From: Aestuariibacter sp.
Lineage (GTDB): Bacteria > Pseudomonadota > Gammaproteobacteria > Enterobacterales > Alteromonadaceae
Assembly (NCBI GenBank): GCA_017794925.1
Contig: CP051238.1
Span: 1,287,186 to 1,351,185, forward strand
Direction: 5' to 3'
DNA length: 64,000 nt
Part shown: piece by piece, positions 9,554-20,200 of the stretch
Position numbering within the stretch: position 1 is the first letter of the stretch
Layout of the letters: every line of letters begins with the position of its first letter
Program-made: the position numbers and the translations under genes
Notes under the pieces: generated by a model
The model's database searches: none
Told to the model about the DNA's origin: nothing
The model's input: the letters and a program-made list of their open reading frames with translations, nothing else

Positions 9554-10825
9554 ATGGCTACGCCTGTAAGGTTTTTTTGTTTGCTGGTTTGGTTTCAGTT
9601 TTCCCTTTCGCCGGCCCTTGCTGGTGGACCACAAAAAGCGTTTGATGGCGCGTTAGGGTTTGGTCAGTTCACACAGGGCGGTCGTGGTGGTGAAGTGATT
9701 GTTGTGACCTCGCTGTCAGACAACCCTGAACATCCGGAACCCGGCACGTTGCGCTATGCGGTAAAACAAAAAGGTGCGCGTATCGTTGAATTTGCGGTTT
9801 CAGGGGTTATTCACCTTGAAGACGTACTTGAAATTACACGTGACAATATCACTATCAACGGTCATACATCGCCGTACGGCATCGTCATTTCCGGAGCGCA
9901 AACATCCATTAAAGCTGACCAGGTTATTATACGCTATTTACGTTTTCGTCCTGGTGCTGACCAAGGTGAAGGTGACGCGCTAAACGCGCGGGGTCGGAAG
10001 CATATCATCATTGATCACTGCTCATTGAGTTGGGCTAATGACGAGGTTGCTTCATTTTATAATAATCAGTGGTTCACACTGCAATATTCCATTATTTCTG
10101 AAAGTTTGAAAGAGGCAGGACATCACAAAGGGAGTCATGGTTATGGCGGTATCTGGGGAGGTGCAAAAGCCAGTTTCTTGAGAAATGTAATTGCCCATCA
10201 CGACAGCAGGAACCCACGAATAAATGGTTATCGGCTGAAGCCACCCTATGCCCAGTCAGAAACATTGGTAGATATACGCAACAACGTGTTTTTTAACTGG
10301 GGTGATAACAGCGGTTATGGTGCAGAAGGTGGGAAGTTTAATCTTATTAATAACTTCTATAAACCGGGGCCGGCTTCAGAAGCTAAACACTTTTTCCAAT
10401 TTTGGGCGAAGCCTGAACTGCCTGGTACTAAAGCTTATATAGCGGGTAATGTCATGGATGGCAGACCAGAGGTGGAAGGCGACAACCGATTGGGATTGTC
10501 GGTGAAGAATCAAAAGAAAATGTCTGCTCAGGCCGTCGACGCCGTTTACTCCTCAACACTTGTTGATCAGCCTTTTGATTTGCCTGATGCAGCAACGCTG
10601 TCGGCACAGGAGGCTTATGAACTCCTGATTGGTGAAGCCGATGTAGGGGCAAGCTTAAACGGCCATGGCGAGTATCAGGATTCGGTAGATCTACGATTGA
10701 TTCGTGAAGTCAGGCAAGGACAGCCTACTTTTGGGAATGGATTGATCAACACAGAACAAACGGTTTTAGGCGAGGGGGACTGGGCTGCATACAACCTGGA
10801 GTTCAGTGCCGCAAAACAAAAGTAA
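9554..10825 (+). CDS. Secreted pectate lyase, polysaccharide lyase family 1
   Basis: Predicted extracellular or periplasmic lyase cleaving polygalacturonate by beta-elimination. It has a signal peptide ending at SPALA/GG, then a parallel beta-helix. QVIIRYLRFRPG and HIIIDHCSLSWANDE are typical PL1 strand motifs, and R219 in SRNPRI fits the catalytic RxP motif. Length is 423 residues. ATG 9554 is chosen because AAAGGGG lies just upstream and the signal peptide starts there; an upstream TTG would add an unlikely N-terminus. It precedes the TonB receptor and CE8-PL1 genes and shares their palindrome, which indicates one pectin regulon. Confidence 0.9.
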   Translation: MATPVRFFCLLVWFQFSLSPALAGGPQKAFDGALGFGQFTQGGRGGEVIVVTSLSDNPEHPEPGTLRYAVKQKGARIVEFAVSGVIHLEDVLEITRDNITINGHTSPYGIVISGAQTSIKADQVIIRYLRFRPGADQGEGDALNARGRKHIIIDHCSLSWANDEVASFYNNQWFTLQYSIISESLKEAGHHKGSHGYGGIWGGAKASFLRNVIAHHDSRNPRINGYRLKPPYAQSETLVDIRNNVFFNWGDNSGYGAEGGKFNLINNFYKPGPASEAKHFFQFWAKPELPGTKAYIAGNVMDGRPEVEGDNRLGLSVKNQKKMSAQAVDAVYSSTLVDQPFDLPDAATLSAQEAYELLIGEADVGASLNGHGEYQDSVDLRLIREVRQGQPTFGNGLINTEQTVLGEGDWAAYNLEFSAAKQK

Positions 10826-10996
10826 CTCAACTTTTACGCTGCGTCTTACCGGCCGTATAGCCTGACAAAGCGTAGACTTACTTTCTCCACCGTTTTCCCG
10901 CTTTTACCCTGTTTTCCCCCAGTGTTACGTTTTCTTTCCTAATTAGTGTTGTTTTTGTTAATAAGATGTTGATTTATTGTTCTTATGGCGATATAT

Positions 10997-11010
10997 TGCC
11001 ACCGGTGGCA
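10997..11010. promoter_or_regulatory. Perfect 14-bp palindrome, operator candidate of the pectin receptor operon
   Basis: TGCCACCGGTGGCA is a perfect palindrome 99 bp upstream of the receptor start, with one mismatch to 9480-9493. The surrounding 283-bp gap (10826-11108) has no gene. The repeated sequence and the enzymes behind it suggest a LacI-family sensor of a pectin product, encoded elsewhere. Confidence 0.65.
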
Positions 11011-11108
11011 CTGGTTTGGTGTGTTATGCCTGTTGTACCTGCTATCAGAAAAAATTATATCGCCACTCATCAACACCAGCCCTGAGGCTCGTGTCTGGAG
11101 AAAGGATC

Positions 11109-14099
11109 ATGAGAACATTTAAGTTAAACGCGGTAATGGCCTGTCTGGCATTCAGTTTGCCCGTTTACGCACAGCAAGCTTCGACGCCAGCGGAACAAGA
11201 AAAAGCCAATGTCACTGCGCAACAACCGGCGCAAACCGATACTGAAGCTCAACAAGCAGAACAGAACAACGAGCAACAGGATCTGGAAATTATTCAGGTC
11301 AAAGGGGTAAAAACAGCGGATTTAAAAGCCCGTGACCTGGAGCGTATGAAGGATGGATTCAGCTCGGTGATTTCTACCGATGAATTGGGTAACTTCGTAG
11401 ACCAGAACGTGGCGGAGTCCTTGCGTCGACTGCCCGGCGTAACATTACAACGAAGCGAAGGTGAAGGTAAGTTTGTCGCCGTGCGCGGGTTAGGCCCAAG
11501 CTTCGTTACCGTAAACATGAACGGTGCCGAAATGGCCGGTGCGGGTGAAGACCGTGCGGTCAGCCTGGATGCATTACCAGCAGATTTGTTGGGCACCATT
11601 GAAGTACTGAAGTCGTTAACACCCGATCAAAACCTCAATTCAATTGGTGGTACGGTTAATGTTAAAGCCATTTCGGCCTTTGACCGTGGCAAGGAAACGC
11701 TCAACCTGAAAATTCAGGATGCGTACAATGAGTTACGCGAGTCTCATTCTCCTCGTTTCAGCCTGAACGGTACTGAACTCCTGATGGGTGACAAAATTGG
11801 TATAGGCTACGCGTTCTCTTATGAAGATCGCGAAACGTTGATCGACGAAACCCGCCACCATAGTTCTAATGAAATGAAATTCTATCGGGCGGATTTTCCA
11901 CTAACCGACGAAGACATTGCGGCGGATAACCTTGGTCCGGAAATTCTGGGGCCAGCGCAGTTAGAAATGCGCCGTGAAATTGCCGACCGTACCCGTACCG
12001 CAGGTGCATTGAACGTAGAATACAAGCCTTCAGATGATGCCTATTACTATGTAAAAGGTACCTATACGAAATACGAAGATGGTGACTTCGCGCTGCGTGA
12101 GTTTTACGATTTTCAGGATGCCGGTTCATTTGGCAACGACGAAATCATTTACGTAAACGATCAGACAAAGGAATTTATCCTTTCTGACATCGATGTATTC
12201 CATCAGCACTTTATTCAGGAAAGTACCAACGAAACCACCACGTTCAGCGTAGGTGGAAGAAATACGTTCGATAAAACCTGGATCCTGGATTACGAATACG
12301 CACGCTCAAAGTCCGAGGAAGACTCTCGAGGCGACCGCCGTGTGCAATTCCGCGAGCGGGATTTGATTGTTTATGGTCAGGGCCTGCGCAATACCATTAA
12401 TGCGCGAGTAATGAGCCCTGAAGAAGCGGCAGCCTTCGCAGGACTGGACTACACCGACGACATGTTTGGTAGCTCAGGCCGTGGTGATGCCAGCGATCTA
12501 AGTAACTTCGCCTTTGACAACCTGTTCCTTGAAGGCGGCGTACGCACTGATGATTTGGAAAGCTTCCAGTTTAATTTGCGCAAAGACGTGTACAGCGATT
12601 ACATCAACTATGTCAAAGTAGGTGGCTTGTTCACCCAGCGATTCCACGAGCGCGACAAAAACCGGTGGAGCTTTGACCCATCTGCAGACGATTGTAATGA
12701 CGATCAAGCGTGTATCGATGTGGTGAATTCCAGCCTGGCTGATTACCCCAGTGCCATTCCGGCCAACAGCGACTTCCAGTATCCGTTTGAGAGTGCTGCC
12801 ACGGTAGATGCCATGGTAGATGTCACTCGTCAAACAGTGGAGAGCGCAACCAATGGTGAAGAGTCGATTGAAAGTACTAAAGGCGACTACACCATAAATG
12901 AAGACACCAAAGCGCTGTACGCCATGACCGAAATTCCATTGGGAATGGACGCTACATTGATTACCGGTGTGCGCTGGGTGGAAACCGAGTTTGCATCGAC
13001 AGGCTTTATGTCGCTGGAAAACGATGACTTTGAGTTTAACGGTGCAGGCAATGGTCGTCTGGATATCGCGATTCCGCTGCCAGAAGCATCCATTAAGTAC
13101 AGTGAATTCTTCCCCAGTGCCCATATTCGCTATGAGCCTACTGAAAACATTCTGGTCCGTGGTGCAGTGTGGACCAGTTTCACTCGCCCATCGTTCAAGC
13201 AGGCACGTGGCTATGCGACTTTCGACAGTGACATCGAGCTTTGCCCGCCAGGCAGTGACAATTGCGATGATTCGCAAGGTGGTGCGAGCATTCGTCAGTT
13301 ACAGGATTACATTCTTGCATCAGACAATGCGCTGGATGTGGGTAACCCCAACCTGACGGCCATGACGTCGATTAACTACGATGCGTCATTGAGCTGGTAC
13401 GCCAGTGAAAACCTGTTTATGGAAATCGGCCTGTTCTACAAAGACATTGAGAACTTCATTGTTGATGTAAACGGTATTTCTATGTCGTTGGCTGACCTGC
13501 CAGTGCGGCTGCCGGTGAACCAGGTGACTGAATTCGTTATTCCACAGGACCTGGTCATGGACGAAATCAACATCACACTCAACGGCGACAAAGCCAAGGT
13601 GTACGGTGTTGAATTGAGCTACAACCAGTACTTTGAAAACGGTTTCTTTATTCAGTCGAATGCCACATTCCTGGACAGTGATGCACGGTTAGACGGTACG
13701 GTACGCCAAGGCTCTGTGCCACTGCCTGATCAGGCTGACCAAACCTTTAACCTGACGCTGGGGTGGGAAAACGAAGTGTTCTCAGCGCGTCTGATTACCA
13801 ATTACCGTTCCGACATTCTGGAACAAATTGGTTCGTGTCCAATATCTGCTGATTTGGCTGACGCTAAAGCATGTAAAGTCTGGGGTGACCAGTATCAGGC
13901 GGGTTATACCAGCGTAGACATGAAGCTGAAATACGACGTAAGTGAAAACGTGCAGTTGTATTTCGATGCACTCAACCTGACGTCTGCCGAAGATTTACGC
14001 TACTTCGAGGGTAACGAGTACAGCGGTGGCAACATCCTTTATCAGAAGGAAGTGTACGGCCAGACCTATCAGCTGGGTGCCACGATCAAGTTCTATTAA
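11109..14099 (+). CDS. TonB-dependent outer-membrane receptor, probable pectin-oligosaccharide importer
   Basis: A 996-residue receptor. The signal peptide ends near VYAQQ and is followed by a Gln/Glu-rich stretch. The plug domain (about 90-220) includes VAESLRRLPGV and AVRGLGPSFVTVNMNG, and a long beta-barrel ends in aromatic ATIKFY. The Q/N-rich start and plug wording are typical of Proteobacterial carbohydrate-specific TonB receptors. ATG 11109 follows GGAGAAAGGA. It is followed 121 bp later by the CE8-PL1 lipoprotein on the same strand, so the pair is likely an operon that degrades pectin at the cell surface and imports the fragments. Substrate is inferred from context. Confidence 0.93.
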   Translation: MRTFKLNAVMACLAFSLPVYAQQASTPAEQEKANVTAQQPAQTDTEAQQAEQNNEQQDLEIIQVKGVKTADLKARDLERMKDGFSSVISTDELGNFVDQNVAESLRRLPGVTLQRSEGEGKFVAVRGLGPSFVTVNMNGAEMAGAGEDRAVSLDALPADLLGTIEVLKSLTPDQNLNSIGGTVNVKAISAFDRGKETLNLKIQDAYNELRESHSPRFSLNGTELLMGDKIGIGYAFSYEDRETLIDETRHHSSNEMKFYRADFPLTDEDIAADNLGPEILGPAQLEMRREIADRTRTAGALNVEYKPSDDAYYYVKGTYTKYEDGDFALREFYDFQDAGSFGNDEIIYVNDQTKEFILSDIDVFHQHFIQESTNETTTFSVGGRNTFDKTWILDYEYARSKSEEDSRGDRRVQFRERDLIVYGQGLRNTINARVMSPEEAAAFAGLDYTDDMFGSSGRGDASDLSNFAFDNLFLEGGVRTDDLESFQFNLRKDVYSDYINYVKVGGLFTQRFHERDKNRWSFDPSADDCNDDQACIDVVNSSLADYPSAIPANSDFQYPFESAATVDAMVDVTRQTVESATNGEESIESTKGDYTINEDTKALYAMTEIPLGMDATLITGVRWVETEFASTGFMSLENDDFEFNGAGNGRLDIAIPLPEASIKYSEFFPSAHIRYEPTENILVRGAVWTSFTRPSFKQARGYATFDSDIELCPPGSDNCDDSQGGASIRQLQDYILASDNALDVGNPNLTAMTSINYDASLSWYASENLFMEIGLFYKDIENFIVDVNGISMSLADLPVRLPVNQVTEFVIPQDLVMDEINITLNGDKAKVYGVELSYNQYFENGFFIQSNATFLDSDARLDGTVRQGSVPLPDQADQTFNLTLGWENEVFSARLITNYRSDILEQIGSCPISADLADAKACKVWGDQYQAGYTSVDMKLKYDVSENVQLYFDALNLTSAEDLRYFEGNEYSGGNILYQKEVYGQTYQLGATIKFY

Positions 14100-14108
14100 T
14101 GCAGGGAT

Positions 14109-14123
14109 TGAGGCATTGCCTCA
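14109..14123 (+). repeat. Intercistronic hairpin between receptor and CE8-PL1 genes
   Basis: TGAGGC-ATT-GCCTCA forms a tight hairpin 10 bases after the receptor stop, with outer ATTG/CAAT also able to pair. There is no T-run. It probably protects or attenuates the upstream message rather than ending it. Confidence 0.45.
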
Positions 14124-14220
14124 GAACAATTAATCGAATCGGGAACGTGGCACAGAAAATCGGGTAACTGAGGTTGCCCGCTAGCTGCACTCCCGCTCTA
14201 TCATCCTTGGGAGGGTGAAT

Positions 14221-17200
14221 ATGAAAAAGCTCAATCGCATAGCCGCCATTATGAGCGGCGCCGTGCTGGTGACCGGCTGCGGATTTGAACAAACCATAAA
14301 TGTAAAAGAAGAGCCCGCGCCTGCACTGACCGGTCAGTTTGTCGATGCGCCGGTAGGTGGCATTAGCTACAGCTCAGAGTCTTTCCCCGAAGGTACAACC
14401 AATGACAACGGGGAATTTTCCTATTTCCGTGGAGACCAAATCACGTTTCATATTGGTGATTTCGCGTTTCCCAGTGCACCGGCTTCAAGCTTGTTAACGC
14501 CGCTAGCGCTGTTTAAAACCGATAACCCATTCAACCCTGCGGTAGTGAATACGCTGCGTTTATTGCAGGCGCTGGACACCGATGCTGATCCGAGCAACGG
14601 TATTAGTATCTCTGCCAATGCAGCGGCGGCCGCACAAATGACCCTGGCCGACGGTGAAACGATAGAAACCTTCTTTGCCCAGGACCCGGACGACTTCGCG
14701 GCTGATGTTGAGCCCTGGCTGGCAACGGCAGGCGGTAGTGCAAACCTGGTGGGTTACGACGAAGCGGTTGAACACTTCGTCGATTATCTTGAAAGCGAAT
14801 ACGGCACCCTGCTTACCAATGCAATCAATGTAGAGTTGATCACAGGTACACTGTACAACACCTTTATTCGCGGCAGCAGCGCCGTAAAAAACAGCATTAA
14901 TTTCCTGCCTGATGATGCCACTGGCATGACGGGTACGTTCACCATGGTGGAAGGCGAGACAACGGTAACCGGTACTTACGGCTACGCGTTTGGTCGTCGC
15001 GCCTTGGTGCTGACCACAGAAACCAGTACCCATTATTTGGTATCGCGCTCGTTTAACACCGTGAATCAGGTGTACAGCCTCTGCTGGTTCGACAATCCTA
15101 CACAAGCGGCAACCAGTTTGGTTCGTATGTGTGATGCCGATGAAGATCCAAAAGACAACCTGCTGGTACTGACCGAAGAGCAGGCCGACCTGGAACTGAT
15201 TGCGCTTGAAGAAGCGGCATCAGCCATTGAGCCTGCGCTGGCAGAGAGTTTCGATACCGATATCACCACCTTCTTTTCATCGGGCTACAAACGCCTGACA
15301 GAAGATGAAAATGCAGGTGCGATGTATTTCAAAACCGGTGGAAGCCCGCTCATTGACCCGGATCTTGGGCAATTAACCCTGGCAGGTGCGCGTTTTACCA
15401 TTGGTAACGCCGCTGCCAGTCCGAGTACTGAAACAGCTGATTCAGATACAGTGGGCACCGGTATCTTCAATATTAGTCAGGGCTTTACCATTAGCTTTGA
15501 CGTTGTTGATCACAATGGCTCAGGTAGCATGAATATCTACGTAGATAACAACACTACCAGCCAAAGCAAATCGATTCACGGTGGCGCCAGTAAGTTTATT
15601 GGCATGAGCATCAGTGAAGAGAATTTCCCGATTGGTCAGCGCTTTACCTATACCTATGTACCGGGTACCGACGTTACAGGTCTGCCAGTAGACGATCCGG
15701 ACGCGCGTATTCTAAACCCTGATGTAACCAACTCGTTCTTCCAGCTTCGTACCGACAGCTCAGGCAGCATTACCATCGACAACCTGACTATTGAAACGGT
15801 TGCTGATGCGGTAGATGTGCCACAAGAACCGGAAGAACCGGAGGAACCGGAAGAGCCGGAAACACCTGAACAACCCGTAATTCCGCAGGTTGACCTGCCA
15901 CTGGTTTACGACTTTGTGGGTGTGACTGAAGACATTTTCTCAGACGCTTTTGCCAGCCTGGTAAACAGTGCCGGTGAAACGCTGCCCATGTACACGCGTA
16001 CCGGTGGTTCAGTCACCGTTGTCAGTGAAGGTCTGCAAATTGATTCTGGCCGCTTTACCATAGGTAACTCAACGCCAGACGTAGATACGTCTGGCGATGA
16101 TGTCACTAACTCGGGTGTGCTGGATCTAAGTCGCCCTTATAAAGTTGTCATGGACATTGTGTCGGTAAGCGACCCGGATGGAGACAACAACTTCCAGATT
16201 TATGTGGATAACAACACCAGTAGCAGCAGTAAATCGATACTTGGTAGCTCATCGAAATTCTACAGCGAACTGATCAACACCCTTACGCCAGGCACTACGC
16301 TGGAAGTGGAAGGCCCTATTGCCTCGGAAAACTCCTTTCTGCAACTTCGCACAGAAAGCGGCGGTACCGTGGTCATCAACAATCTGCGCGTTGAATATCT
16401 TGACGATACCAGTGTGTTCTCGTGTGACGATCAGCCCGAGCTGTATTTCTGCGATGATTTTGCCAGCGGTACCACCGACAACTGGGAATTACTAGCGCAA
16501 CCAGACAACGCAGAAGGTGCGGTAGGTAGCTTCGACGTCTTTAACGACAACGGCAACAAAATGCTGCGTTATACCGCAGGCAGTGCCGGCGGCGAAATCC
16601 TGCAGTTAACCGAGGCTGCCATGGCGCAAATTCCGGATACCGCAGATTATTTTGTAGAAGCACGTATTCGACCTCGTCAAAACAGTACTACTGCCAATAA
16701 GCAGCTTTACTTCACTGCCCGCTACGACAGCGAAGGTAACTGGTATGGCGGTGGTATGAACCTGCAAAACTCGTCCAGCAACACGCGAATTGAGATTGCC
16801 ATTAGTACTGAGGGTTCGATTAACCGCCCAGTGCAGGCAAAAACACCGTTGTTACTCGGTGAGAAAGACGGTACTGACGGCGTGTGGTATCGCGTGCGCT
16901 TCGACCTGGTTGGCGAAACGTTAACAGCGTATCTGGATGGCGAAGAAATGGGCTCGGTAACGGACAGCACGTTTACCGCTAAGGGCCTGATCGGTATGTT
17001 CACTAACAACCGTTCGTTTGAAATGGACGACTTCAAAGTAGGTGACCCAACGGTTAAACCCGTGCAGTTAACGCTGGACTACAAAGACACCACCTGGGAT
17101 ACCACCACGACCAGTGACCCGCTGTACGTGTATGTCACTGCCGTTAAAAACGATGGTGTCACCGACGATACGTTTACCGTGACATCGTCTAAAGACAGTG

Positions 17201-20200
17201 TGGTAACGGCGACTGTTGATGGTCCGAATGTGACACTGACGCCGGTGGGTGCAGGTAGTGCCACTATCACCTTTACTTCAGGCTCAGACGCTACGCTAAC
17301 CCGCAGCATCGAGGTCATGGTAACCGAAGGTTTCGTCATGCCGTCGAGTGAGTATGGCGACCTTACCGGTAAGGTATCCCCCGCCCTGGCATCAACCAGC
17401 GCGTACATTGATGGCAAGCTGATGCTGACCTTCGACAGCGCACCTACGCTGGGCGAAGTAGGCGAAGTGCGCATCTACAATGCGGCTGATGATACGGTTG
17501 CAGATGTGATTTCCCTCGGTGGTGAAATTAATGCACTGGGCTACAGCGGCCAGGATCGCCTGCGTCGGGTGAACTACCGCGCGTTTAATGTTGAAGGTAA
17601 TACCTTAACGATTGTGCCTCACAACAATGCGCTAGCTTATGACCAAACCTACTACGTCGCTATTGGTGACGGTGTGGTTACCAATACACAGCTGAACGGC
17701 GTGGACTTTACCGGTATGGGTAAAAACGCAGGCTGGGAATTCTCGACCAAAGAGATTGGTCCGTCAGGCAATGACGTCACGGTCGACGACGACGGTCAGG
17801 CTGATTTCCGCACTGTACAAGGGGCACTGAACTACGTAATGGAAAATGTGGCAAAAGATACTGCCGCGACCATTACCGTGAAGTCAGGTATGTATAACGA
17901 ATTGCTGTATGTTCGCAATAAAAACAACCTGACTATTCAGGGTGAAGACCGCGATGATACCGTTATTTACTACGACAACTACGAATCGTACAACGGCGGT
18001 ACAGGTGGCAGCGAACCGCTGGGTACAGGCACTCCGAACGGTGGTCGCAGCGTGTTCCTGGTAGAAAGTGCTGATATGCTGGTACTGAATAACTTCACAC
18101 TGAAAAACAGTCATACGCGTAACAGTGTGGATTCAAACCAAGCGGAAACGATCTACTTCAACAGTAGTCACCGCTTAGTAGCCAACAACATGAACTTCAT
18201 GAGTGAGCAGGATACCCTGCTGCTGAAGGGCTACAGCTGGTTCTACAACACGCTGGTAGCGGGTAACGTCGATTTCATCTGGGGTTATGCAAATGCAGCC
18301 TTGTTTGAAGACAGTGAAATCCGCACTATCGGTGATTCCAAGTACGGTGCAGATGCGACATCGCCAGGCGGCTATGTATTGCAGGCACGTGTACAGAACG
18401 AATCTGACAAAGGCTTTGTATTCCTGAACAGCGACTTTACCCATGGCCCTGGTCCATTGGGTACGACAGTAGAAGCGGGTTCAACTTATATTGCCCGCAG
18501 TGGTGGCAACAGCAACTACTTCGACAATATCACGTTGATCAACAATACCTTTGGTGAGCATATTGCGACGGTAGGCTGGGCCTACGATGGCATCAATGGT
18601 CAGCCTCAGCCTACCCCGGATCCGGCTACGGCCACAGCTGGCTGGCGTGAATACGGTAGTACAGACGCTCAGGGCAACGCGCTGGATCTGAGTGCTCGCG
18701 TAGGTGGCTACACGCTAACCGAGAGTGAAGCCGCGGATTACAGCTCACGGGCAAGTGTATTCGCAGGCTACAACGGCGGTGCAGGTTGGGATCCTCAACC
18801 GCTGGATGCCCCGGTGATTGTTGAAACCGAAACCGACAAAGGCTTTGCAGGCTACAACTTCGATATTACCGGCGGTGCGGGTGGTATGGTTGTAACTGTG
18901 GATACGGGCGCGAAATTAACAGCTGCGCTTGAGCAAGCGAAAGATGCTAATTCACCGATTATTATCTATGTCGACGGTGTGATCACTGATGCTAATAACG
19001 ATGGCAGCGGTCGTTCCATTGAAATTAAAGACATGGACAATGTGTCTATCATTGGTGTGGCTGACCGAGGTGAGTTCGACGGTATCGGTATCTCGATTCG
19101 CCGTGCAAACAACATCATTGTGCAGAACCTGAAAATCCATCACGTGTTAACCGGTGGCAAAGACGCTATTTCTATTGAAGGCGATGACGATGGCTCAACC
19201 ACCAGCAATATCTGGATTGATCACAACGAGTTGTACAGCACGCTGGACGTAGACAAAGACTACTATGATGGCTTGATTGACTCTAAATCGGGTGCCAAAA
19301 ACATTACGATTTCGTATAACTACCTGCACGATCACTGGAAAGCGTCGCTGCATGGTCATACCGAGTCAGATACGGCCAGTGACAATACAGATCGTCTTAT
19401 AACGTTCCATCATAACCGATTTGAGAACATCGAGTCGCGCTTACCGCTGTTCCGCTACGGTCATGGCCATCTGTATAACAACTACTACAACAACATCAAT
19501 TCAACGGCGATTAACTCGCGTATTGGTGCAGAGTTGCAAATCGAGAACAACGTGTTTGAAAACACCCAGAACCCGATTGTGTCTTTCTACTCTGATGTGA
19601 TTGGCTACTGGAATACCTCGGGCAACCTGTTTGGTACCGGTGTGACCTGGACAACGCCTTCAGGCACAGATGTTGTTGCTGGGCCAGATCAGGTGCCGAC
19701 CAGCAGTTATGAAGTGCCTTACGATTACAATCTGGATGACACCAGTATTGTGAAAAGCAAGGTCATTAACCACGCTGGTGTAGGTAAACTTGACCAATCT
19801 GACCTGGATATTCCTGCTATTGATGACGGAGGTACTGACGGCGGTACAGGTACGGGTGAAACGACGGATGTCACGCTGCCTTACAGCGAAGACTTCAGTG
19901 CCGCCGATGCCAGTGCGTTCTTCAGCGCCGACTATAAGTCGATGCCGGATGACAGTGCTTCACCTTTACACAACATTACCGGTGGTGGCAGTGGTATCAC
20001 GGTCGCTGATGGTCAAATTACGCTGGACAGTGCGCGTTTCACCATTGGTGATACACAACCTGACACCGATACGGCCGATAGCGATACCGCGGGACGGGGT
20101 GTGTTTGACTTAAGCCGTCCATACAAAGTTCTGGTTGATATCGTCAGTGTGAGTGACCCGGATGGTGACAATAACTTCCAAATCTATGTGGATAACAATA

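Noticed and set aside
12498..13277. 259-codon open frame antisense to the pectin receptor
   Set aside because: A shadow of the receptor's codon usage; no recognisable domain and no ribosome site.
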